DNA of 49,114 bases from Candidatus Moranbacteria bacterium CG_4_9_14_3_um_filter_44_28. GTDB taxonomy: Bacteria; Patescibacteriota; Minisyncoccia; Moranbacterales; UBA11712. Position 1 is the stretch's first letter, and every line of letters starts with the position of its first letter. The stretch spans positions 1 to 49,114 of the forward strand of contig PFVO01000008.1 of the NCBI GenBank assembly GCA_002790655.1, in the 5' to 3' direction. Positions 8,290-15,057 of this stretch are shown here, in pieces. The position numbers and the translations under genes are program-made. The notes under the pieces are model-generated. The model was not told the origin of the DNA, ran no database searches, and saw nothing but the letters and a program-made list of their open reading frames with translations.

Positions 8290-8482
8290 AGCCCGAAGCC
8301 AACGTAGGTAATCAACTTCTCTGGCATGCGCGTCAAAATCGGGTCGTTATAACCCTTTTTTTTGCTTTTTCCATTACTTCTCTAACTGTTTTCCCACTCG
8401 CGACAACTGTTTTCTCATCTTGCTTCAAAGCAACCCAAAGACCTTTGTATTTTTTATAAATTTTTGTCCAATCAATAGCCAT
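8286..8482 (-). pseudogene. DUF5678 protein with a one-base deletion in a poly-A tract
   Basis: Starts MAIDWTKIYKKYKGLWVALK, typical of DUF5678. After EKAKK the frame breaks at an A8 tract (8 T on the + strand at about 8356-8363). Restoring one A gives KKGYNDPILTRMPEKLITYV and a stop overlapping the retropepsin ATG, exactly as in intact relatives. So this is a one-base homopolymer deletion, or a site that depends on slippage, or a sequencing error. Confidence 0.72.
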
Positions 8483-8638
8483 ATAATGATATTACTATAA
8501 GTTAATAGGAAAGTAAAGCGTATTTCGCTCATTTTATTATACAAACGACGAGGAAATTTAAATTCATGCATGATGTAAAAACAGGCCACTTTATTTACCC
8601 TGATATTCAATGTTGGGGTGAAGGAAAAATTCACTTTC

Positions 8639-8688
8639 TTGCCCCTATCCTATCTCAAACTGCCAAATTTGCCAAGAAAAAAGGGGTA
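8639..8688. repeat. Degenerate intergenic repeat, copy 2
   Basis: Related to 7807-7857: shared TGCCCCTATCCTAT, then CAAAC-GCC and CAAGAAAAAA at the same spacing. Confidence 0.5.
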
Positions 8689-8760
8689 CCAAGGTCTCGA
8701 TGTCCAATGACACCAACTTTGATTTTTTTCAAAATCATTTCCTCCTTTTATTTTTAAGTT

Positions 8761-8796
8761 GCAAAAAACAGCCCCTGAGGCTGTTTGCTTTTTTCA
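8761..8796. terminator. Bidirectional hairpin terminator
   Basis: Stem AAACAGCC / GGCTGTTT with CCTGA loop, T-run on both strands. It separates the decayed couplet from lgt. Confidence 0.7.
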
Positions 8797-8967
8797 CGAT
8801 TGAATTAAAAACTATCTAGTACACAAAAAAGCGAACAACCCCAAGCGATTCTGGTTTCGGTGATTCCTTCTGAAGTTGTTTGCAAAATATCTCATGCTTT
8901 CAGTTTATACTACAATACATTTTTCTGCAAACTAGATACCAAATACTTAATACTCTATACTTTATAC

Positions 8968-9816
8968 ATGCTATTCAACACATATTCTTGGCAGCATTTG
9001 CCCCAAAATTTAAATCCAATTGCTTTCAACATCGGCCAAATTGAAATTTCCTGGTACGGGATTATGTACCTGGTTGCTTTTGCGATTGTTTATTTTTTGG
9101 TCCGCTACCGGATCCGGACGGAGAAATTGGGAATTTCGTTTGAAACCGTTCAAGACTTTTTCCCATGGGGAATTGCCGGATTATTATTAGGCGCAAGACT
9201 CGGGGATGTTTTCATTTATGACTGGGGTTATTTCCAAAATCATCTCTCCCAAATTTTTCTGCCGTTTGACATTTACAACCACTGGCAATATATCGGGATT
9301 TATGGAATGTCGTATTTTGGAGGATTGATTGGCCTCGCGATCGCTTTTTATATTTTTTGTAAAGTAAAAAAAATAAGCTTTTTAGAATTTAGCGACCTTT
9401 TCGCCCCTGCCATTCCGCTTGCATTCACTTTCGGCCGGATTGGAAATTTTATTAACGGAGAACTTTGGGGACGCGTGACGAAAGTTTCTTGGGGAATTTA
9501 TTTTCCGGCGGATTTTTCCGGACAGCTCCGACATCCTTCGCAGATTTATGAAGCATTCCTCGAAGGAATTTTTCTTTTCGTAATTTTATGGAGCATTAGA
9601 AAAATAAAATTTCCGGTCGGATATCTTACTGCGTTTTATCTTATCGGCTACGGCCTCGTCCGCTTCACCAGCGAATTTTTCCGTGAGCCAGACAACGGGT
9701 GGTTTGTTTTTTCGCTTACGATTGGGCAGTGGTTTTCGGTAGCAATAATGATAATGGGAATAATAATCATTTTCCCAAAAAGAAAGAGTAGCCAAAATAA
9801 TGGCCAATCCGCTTGA
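8968..9816 (+). CDS. lgt: Prolipoprotein diacylglyceryl transferase
   Basis: 282 residues from the ATG at 8968. Lgt moves a diacylglyceryl group from phosphatidylglycerol to the lipobox Cys of prolipoproteins at the membrane. Seven or so transmembrane helices are visible, and the family signature GRIGNFINGELWGR lies about residue 160, with the conserved YGMSYFGGLIG and the C-terminal REPDNG segments. The frame is open further upstream, but that part is AT-rich repeat DNA and does not resemble Lgt, so 8968 is preferred; there is no clear Shine-Dalgarno sequence, so the mRNA may be near-leaderless. purB follows 59 bp downstream. Confidence 0.93.
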   Translation: MLFNTYSWQHLPQNLNPIAFNIGQIEISWYGIMYLVAFAIVYFLVRYRIRTEKLGISFETVQDFFPWGIAGLLLGARLGDVFIYDWGYFQNHLSQIFLPFDIYNHWQYIGIYGMSYFGGLIGLAIAFYIFCKVKKISFLEFSDLFAPAIPLAFTFGRIGNFINGELWGRVTKVSWGIYFPADFSGQLRHPSQIYEAFLEGIFLFVILWSIRKIKFPVGYLTAFYLIGYGLVRFTSEFFREPDNGWFVFSLTIGQWFSVAIMIMGIIIIFPKRKSSQNNGQSA

Positions 9817-9875
9817 TAATTTTCTGTTTTCCCCCTACTATTTTATTAGATATTCTTACGTCAATTCCAACCTCT

Positions 9876-11204
9876 ATGATCCCAAGATATACAAAGAAAG
9901 AAATGAGCCAAATTTGGAGTAATGAAGCCAAATTTCACAATTGGGCAAGAGTTGAGGTAGCCGTTCTTCAAGCGAAAGTTAATCTCGGCTTGCTCGACAT
10001 CACCATTCCAGATAAATTGGCGGAAAAAATTAAAATTGATCCTACCGAAATCGACCGGATAGAAAAAGAAATTACTAGACATGATATGGCCGCGTTTCTC
10101 TTGCATACTTCTCCTCAACTTCCCGAAGAGTTGCGTCCGTTTTGGCATGCCGGAATGACGTCATACGACATAGAGGATACGGCTTTGAGCCTGCAGCTTA
10201 TAGCAAGCGTAAAACAGATTATTGCAAGAATAAAAAAAGTAAAAGAAGTTCTAAGGATCAAAGCGCTTAAGTATAAATACACTCCGCAAATTGGGCGAAC
10301 GCACGGAGTGCACGCTGAGCCAATCACATTCGGGGTGAAGTTAGCAAAATGGTATGATGAATTTTCCCGCCATGAGAAGAGAATGGCAAAGCTGCTTGAA
10401 CAAGTTTCTGTCGGGAAAATATCCGGAGCAGTTGGGATGTACACGCTCGACCCAAAAATCGAAGAGGAAGCGTGTAAATTGCTAGGCCTTAAGCCGGTGA
10501 TGGCAACACAAATAGTTGCTCGCGATATCATCGCTGAATACATTTCGACATTGGCGATCATTGGAGGGACACTGGAAAAAATCGCGGTTACAATTCGGAC
10601 ACTTCAGCGAACAGAGATTCTCGAAATGCAAGAATATTTTGATATGAAAAAACAAAAGGGTTCATCTGCCATGCCTCACAAAAGAAATCCGTGGGGACAT
10701 GAGAATGTTTCTGGAATGGCGAACGTCATGCGAGGCTATGCTGGAATGGCACTCGCAACAATTTCCAGCTGGGATGAGCGAGATCTTTCAAATTCAGGAC
10801 AAGAGAGGATTTATATTCCAGATTCTTCGATTCTTCTTGACTATATGTTCGCCCGCCTGACCGGTGAGATGGAAAAATGGATTATCTATCCCAAAAAAAT
10901 GAAAGATAATTTGAATCTTACGAAAGGATTAGTATTTTCACAGAATGTGCAGACGCTACTTGCTGAAAAGAGCAGTCTGCCCAGAGAAGTTGCCTACAAG
11001 ATTGTGCAGGATATTGCCCAGGCCTGCTGGGAAAACAAGAAGGATTTTTTTAAAGCCCTCAACAAAAACAAGAAAGTAAGAAAATACTTAAGTGAAAAGG
11101 AGCTTAAGAAATGTTTTGATCTCGACGCCAAGCTCAAGTACGTGGATTATATTTTCAAAAAAGTATTTGGAACAAATATCCCGAGCGGAGTCGAGGGATC
11201 TTAA
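9876..11204 (+). CDS. purB: Adenylosuccinate lyase
   Basis: 442 residues from MIPRYTKKEM. Catalyses two fumarate eliminations: SAICAR to AICAR in IMP synthesis, and adenylosuccinate to AMP. The fumarase/aspartase superfamily signature SSAMPHKRNP is present at about residue 265, with the conserved HDMAAF and GRTHGVHAEPITFG motifs that hold the catalytic His residues. The longer frame from 9813 adds 21 unrelated residues and overlaps lgt, so the internal ATG is used. The purC-purE fusion follows 17 bp later, making a purine transcription unit. Confidence 0.95.
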   Translation: MIPRYTKKEMSQIWSNEAKFHNWARVEVAVLQAKVNLGLLDITIPDKLAEKIKIDPTEIDRIEKEITRHDMAAFLLHTSPQLPEELRPFWHAGMTSYDIEDTALSLQLIASVKQIIARIKKVKEVLRIKALKYKYTPQIGRTHGVHAEPITFGVKLAKWYDEFSRHEKRMAKLLEQVSVGKISGAVGMYTLDPKIEEEACKLLGLKPVMATQIVARDIIAEYISTLAIIGGTLEKIAVTIRTLQRTEILEMQEYFDMKKQKGSSAMPHKRNPWGHENVSGMANVMRGYAGMALATISSWDERDLSNSGQERIYIPDSSILLDYMFARLTGEMEKWIIYPKKMKDNLNLTKGLVFSQNVQTLLAEKSSLPREVAYKIVQDIAQACWENKKDFFKALNKNKKVRKYLSEKELKKCFDLDAKLKYVDYIFKKVFGTNIPSGVEGS

Positions 11205-11221
11205 TAAATTACTAAAATAAT

Positions 11222-12541
11222 ATGGCCGGATACAAAAAAGGAAAACTCGTCGCGGAGGGGAAAACGAAAAAAATTTGGGAAAACAAAAATGACCGCAAAA
11301 CGGTCATCGTTGAATACAAAGACGACATCACGGCTTTCAACGATCCCAAATTCACCAAAAAATTCAAAAGCAAGGGGAAGAGCTCTAATCACACAACCTG
11401 CCGGGTGTTCGAACTCCTCGCGAAAGCCGGCATTCCAACAGCCTACCTTGAACAAATTTCCGACATGGAGTTTGCGGCTGAAAAATGCGAGATGATTCTC
11501 TTGGAAGCCGTGTCCCGGCGCTATGCGTTCGGTAGCTATCTCAAGCGCAATCCCCAATTTGCGGCGCCTGTTGGCAAACCGCCGGTATATTTCCGCAAAC
11601 TGGTCAATGAACTTTTCATAAAAAGCACCAAAGGAAAATTGGTAATTGGCGGAGAAACGCTGGTGAAAGGGCTTACGATGGAGCAGGACGATCCGCTGAT
11701 TCTCGATCCTTTTCAGAAAAAATGGAAACTGATGTTTCCGAAAATACCGATTTGGGATCCGAAATCCGATTTGAAAAGAACCGTTGAGCGCAAAAAAGTG
11801 CTTCTGGGAGATTCGAAGCGGCTGGAGATTATAGACGAGATAATGCGAAAGACTTTTCTCGTCCTTGAAGGAGCATTTTCCCAAAAAAAATTCAGGCTCA
11901 TTGACATGAAAATTGAATTCGGGATTACGGAAAAAGGAAAGCTCGTCGTCGCGGATGTCATTGACAATGACTCCTGGCGGCTTCGCGATACGGAGTGGAA
12001 AGAATTTTCAAAACAGGCTTTCCGGGATGGAGAAGCGCTCGGCGAAGTTGAATTCAAATACGGGGTTGTGTCTGATCTGGTAAGCGATTTTCCGAATATC
12101 CCTTCCCAGGCATTGGTCTTGTGGACGGGTTCCGAAAAGGACGAAATGCCGGAAGTTCCCGAGATTCCCGGAATATTGATGATAAAAAAAGTTATTTCGG
12201 GGCATAAAAAGACTTCTTTTTGTCTTGACGAGCTAAAAAAACTCGAGAGAGAATTTCCGGGCGGCGGGGTTATCATCGCCAAAGTGGGAATGAGCAACGG
12301 GCTCGGGCCAATTCTTGCGACTCACACCCACTGGCCGGTGATTTCCATTCCGGCGAGTGCCAAGTCATTTCCGGACGATGTTTGGAGCGCGCTTCGCATG
12401 CCTTCCGACGTTCCCATGGCGCTTATCGAAAAAGACTCCAACGCGGTTGATTTCGCGCTCAACATTCTTGCCAAAAAAAATCCGATTCTCTATATGAACC
12501 GGAGGTACAAAATCGAACAGCTCGACACGGATACTAATTAA
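11222..12541 (+). CDS. purC-purE: Bifunctional SAICAR synthetase / AIR carboxylase (PurC-PurE fusion, PAICS-like)
   Basis: 439 residues. Residues 1-about 275 are PurC (VAEGKTKKIWE, DDITAFN, SRRYAFGSYLKRNP, DVIDNDSWRL), which condenses CAIR with aspartate. Residues about 285-430 are PurE-like: LVLWTGSEKD in place of the usual VMGSxSD, SGHKKTS in place of SAHRTP, and SNGLGPILATHTHWPVISIP, DVWSALRMPSD, which resemble the CO2-dependent class II PurE of animal PAICS. The domain order is also that of animal PAICS. No purK (needed for class I PurE) is in the window. Both domains appear complete. It ends 2 bp from the convergent purM gene. Confidence 0.9.
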   Translation: MAGYKKGKLVAEGKTKKIWENKNDRKTVIVEYKDDITAFNDPKFTKKFKSKGKSSNHTTCRVFELLAKAGIPTAYLEQISDMEFAAEKCEMILLEAVSRRYAFGSYLKRNPQFAAPVGKPPVYFRKLVNELFIKSTKGKLVIGGETLVKGLTMEQDDPLILDPFQKKWKLMFPKIPIWDPKSDLKRTVERKKVLLGDSKRLEIIDEIMRKTFLVLEGAFSQKKFRLIDMKIEFGITEKGKLVVADVIDNDSWRLRDTEWKEFSKQAFRDGEALGEVEFKYGVVSDLVSDFPNIPSQALVLWTGSEKDEMPEVPEIPGILMIKKVISGHKKTSFCLDELKKLEREFPGGGVIIAKVGMSNGLGPILATHTHWPVISIPASAKSFPDDVWSALRMPSDVPMALIEKDSNAVDFALNILAKKNPILYMNRRYKIEQLDTDTN

Positions 12542-12543
12542 AC

Positions 12544-13719
12544 TCAAAATTCAAAGGTCCCTAAACTCGAAGCAATATTTACTTTATTTCCTTTATTTTT
12601 ATTTCTTTCACACTTCCCCAATTCGTAGAAAGCGACGTTTGTTTTTTTGGAAACAGAATCTATCGCATCTTTCAGTATTCCACCCTCGCCGGAGCCGACC
12701 GCTTCCATTCCTATCCCCATATTGAAAGTCACGCACATATTTTTCCAGCTTTCTCCGCTTTCGCTTTGAATTAATCTGAATAATGGCGGCGGATCGGGAA
12801 TTTTTTTTACGTATTTTATGCCTTTTCCCAAGTTGCTTATTTTCGTCAGCCCCCCGCCCGTGTTTATCGAAATGCCATGAAGAAGGCGAAATGCTTCCTT
12901 TTTTTTGAGCTCATCAATCAACAGTTTAATTACAATCGCCCATTGGCGCATGGGGGAAAGAATGGCTTTTCCCACGGTCATTTCCAGTTCTTCTTTATAA
13001 TCTCCGACTTTATATCGTCCCGCATACTTGTTTTTTCCGAAAAGAAACGGGTATTTTTTGTTGTAATCGGAATGCATTAGCGCCGTTCTCGTGAAGGTGA
13101 GTCCGTTCGTCATCTGACCGGAGTTCGGTTTTTCCTCCCACTTCGCCTGCCCGGCGCTCGAAAAACCGAAAATCAAATCCCCCGATTTAATGTTGCCCTT
13201 TATTATGTCTTCTTCGCGAGCCTTGGAACGAATATCCATGTCGATAGCGTAAGAGTTCACTTGATCCGGAAGATCGGCGGTTTCCCCTCCCAGAAATTCG
13301 ATATTGATTCCGAATTGTTTGTACAATTCAATATTTTTTTGGATTCCCATCCCAAGCTGCCCGAGAATTATGTCTTTCGGAACATTTTTTGAGTTTATGT
13401 TGACAACATCCGTAAGCTCGTAGTGCTCAATGAATCCGCTCGCGGCGATATCGCTCGCGTTCGAGGAAAGAGCGTCGTTAATATCTCCCTGAAAAATAGT
13501 TTCGTCTCTCGTTTCAAAATAGTGGAGGCACCTCTGGATGCTTTTACTGCCGCTTCCGTCGGAATGTTTCACTTTCATGAAGCCTGGATTTTTTTTATCA
13601 CGCGCCATCACGCAAAAAGCGCCGGGAAAATCGTTCCTCACAATTTTTTCAAAGACACTCTTCACGGCACCTTTGTGCGGATCAACGCCCAATTTTTCGT
13701 AAATGCTCTTTTTCGCCAT
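12544..13719 (-). CDS. purM: Phosphoribosylformylglycinamidine cyclo-ligase (AIR synthetase)
   Basis: 391 residues, ATP-dependent closure of FGAM to AIR. Recognised from the PurM core: GDINDALSSNASDIAASGFI, LGGETADLPDQV, GLTFTRTALM and TGGGLTKISNLG, plus the C-terminal NMGIGMEAV. It is longer than the usual 345 residues, like the variant in Bacteroidetes and other lineages. It is the last gene of the purL-purQ-NTPase-purM unit, starting 8 bp after the NTPase gene. Confidence 0.9.
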   Translation of the reverse strand: MAKKSIYEKLGVDPHKGAVKSVFEKIVRNDFPGAFCVMARDKKNPGFMKVKHSDGSGSKSIQRCLHYFETRDETIFQGDINDALSSNASDIAASGFIEHYELTDVVNINSKNVPKDIILGQLGMGIQKNIELYKQFGINIEFLGGETADLPDQVNSYAIDMDIRSKAREEDIIKGNIKSGDLIFGFSSAGQAKWEEKPNSGQMTNGLTFTRTALMHSDYNKKYPFLFGKNKYAGRYKVGDYKEELEMTVGKAILSPMRQWAIVIKLLIDELKKKEAFRLLHGISINTGGGLTKISNLGKGIKYVKKIPDPPPLFRLIQSESGESWKNMCVTFNMGIGMEAVGSGEGGILKDAIDSVSKKTNVAFYELGKCERNKNKGNKVNIASSLGTFEF

Positions 13720-13727
13720 CTTATGCG

Positions 13728-14270
13728 CTATAAATTATTTAAGATGAAATCAACCCGCTCTTTGACAGTCGGCATCACCGGCACTTTGACAATCGGATAA
13801 CCAAGACGCTTGTAACTCGATTCCAGCAATCTTTGAATCTTGAGTGCATCTTCCTTTGGTTGTATTCTCGCGTAATCCTTTTTGTAAGGATACATCTCTA
13901 ATAGAAATATTTTTTTGTAACTGCTCCCTTCCACAGCTTTTGTGAGATATGTATCTTTTGTGGAAAGCCCCGCCATTTGATAATAGGCGATGCTGTCCGG
14001 AACACCAAGATCAAAAAAAATAATTTTACCTTTGGGCAATTTTTTTTCGAGTTCGACTTTCATCTTGAGCATTTTCTTCTGAAACGCTCCCTCGTCGCCC
14101 CGGATGTCTTCTATATTTTTCCCCCGGGCAATTTCTTTATCAATAAAAATTCGCGCCATTTCATACTGAACTTTGTATCCGCGCCGTTCCAGTTCCTTGA
14201 GAGCTGTTGTTTTTCCCGCGCAAGGACCTCCGGTGATGATGTACCAGTTGTTGCTTTTCTTCGCTGGCAT
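13728..14270 (-). CDS. P-loop NTPase of the AAA_28 / NadR-like type inside the purine operon
   Basis: 180 residues with a Walker A motif GGPCAGKTT at about residue 14-22 and a FFDLGVPDSIAYY segment resembling the Walker B/lid region of AAA_28 and nucleoside-kinase-like proteins. No transmembrane segments. It sits between purQ (3 bp gap) and purM (8 bp gap), so it is certainly co-transcribed. The job is unknown: a nucleotide or nucleoside kinase that feeds or senses purines is the natural guess, but nothing in the sequence proves the substrate. Confidence 0.75.
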   Translation of the reverse strand: MPAKKSNNWYIITGGPCAGKTTALKELERRGYKVQYEMARIFIDKEIARGKNIEDIRGDEGAFQKKMLKMKVELEKKLPKGKIIFFDLGVPDSIAYYQMAGLSTKDTYLTKAVEGSSYKKIFLLEMYPYKKDYARIQPKEDALKIQRLLESSYKRLGYPIVKVPVMPTVKERVDFILNNL

Positions 14271-14273
14271 TTT

Positions 14274-15050
14274 TTATTTGAAATATTTAACCGCGTTTTG
14301 GAAAATCTTTATCCCGGGACCATCTTTTGGGACTGGTTTTCCTTCGCGCATATATTTTTCCTTGAGATACGGCCAGTGGGGCAGCTGGTGAAAAAACATC
14401 GCCCTTTCCGGATGAGGCATCATCCCAAGTACTCGTCCTTCACACCCTAAAACTCCAGCAATATCTTCGAGCGAACCGTTAGGATTGGCTTCGAGATTCT
14501 GATAGCGGCAGATTTCTCCCCGGATATACTTCGCGGCAACCAATTTTTTTCTTTTCAAATCGGCAAGCGTTCTCTTGTCGGCGTAATATTTTCCTTCCCC
14601 GTGCGCGATCGGAATCATGAGCGTCCTGATCCCTTCCAGCCACGGACTCTTTCCTTCGATTTTAATATCAACCCACCTATCGAGGTATCGGGCTGAATCA
14701 TTGAAAGTCAAGGCGCCGGGCAAGAGCCCGAGATTGGTGATAATCTGAAATCCATTGCAAATTCCGATTGCCAGTTTGTCCTCGCCGACAAAGCGCTCCA
14801 GTTCCTCCCAAAGGTGATTTCTCGCCTTGTTAGCATAAGCTTTGCCTGATCCGGTGTCATCGCCGTAGGAAAAACCGCCTGGGAATGCCAATATCTGGTA
14901 GTCTCTTAACCTTTTCTTGTTTTCAATCAAATCATTTATGTGGACAATATCTGCCCGGGCTCCGGCTTTTTCAAAGGCAAATTTTGTCTCTTCTTCGCAA
15001 TTAAGTCCGTATCCCGAAAATACAAGCGCTTTTGGCATTTTTCTCTTCAT
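14274..15050 (-). CDS. purQ: FGAM synthase, glutaminase subunit
   Basis: 258 residues, class I glutamine amidotransferase that supplies ammonia to PurL. The catalytic Cys98 lies in GICNGFQ, and the His/Glu pair in PHPER near residue 230. FPGGFSYGDD is also conserved. It starts 7 bp after the purL stop. Slightly longer than the small PurQ of Gram-positives (about 227). Confidence 0.95.
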   Translation of the reverse strand: MKRKMPKALVFSGYGLNCEEETKFAFEKAGARADIVHINDLIENKKRLRDYQILAFPGGFSYGDDTGSGKAYANKARNHLWEELERFVGEDKLAIGICNGFQIITNLGLLPGALTFNDSARYLDRWVDIKIEGKSPWLEGIRTLMIPIAHGEGKYYADKRTLADLKRKKLVAAKYIRGEICRYQNLEANPNGSLEDIAGVLGCEGRVLGMMPHPERAMFFHQLPHWPYLKEKYMREGKPVPKDGPGIKIFQNAVKYFK

Positions 15051-15057
15051 AAAAATT

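Larger units (their letters stand above)
8483..8967. other. Non-coding stretch with repeats and a terminator
   Basis: No convincing gene on either strand. It holds a second copy of the 7807-7857 repeat (8639-8688), a bidirectional hairpin (8761-8796), and an AAGTAT/ATACTT-type short tandem repeat (about 8939-8968) that runs into the lgt start codon. A 63-residue open frame at 8566-8757 overlaps the repeat and shows no protein-like features. Confidence 0.6.

Noticed and set aside
8566-8757. 63-residue plus-strand frame before lgt
   Set aside because: Overlaps a degenerate repeat, no ribosome binding site, no protein-like pattern.
11201-11884. Minus-strand open frame opposite purC-purE
   Set aside because: Phe/Arg-rich shadow without motifs; the + strand is a clear PurC domain.
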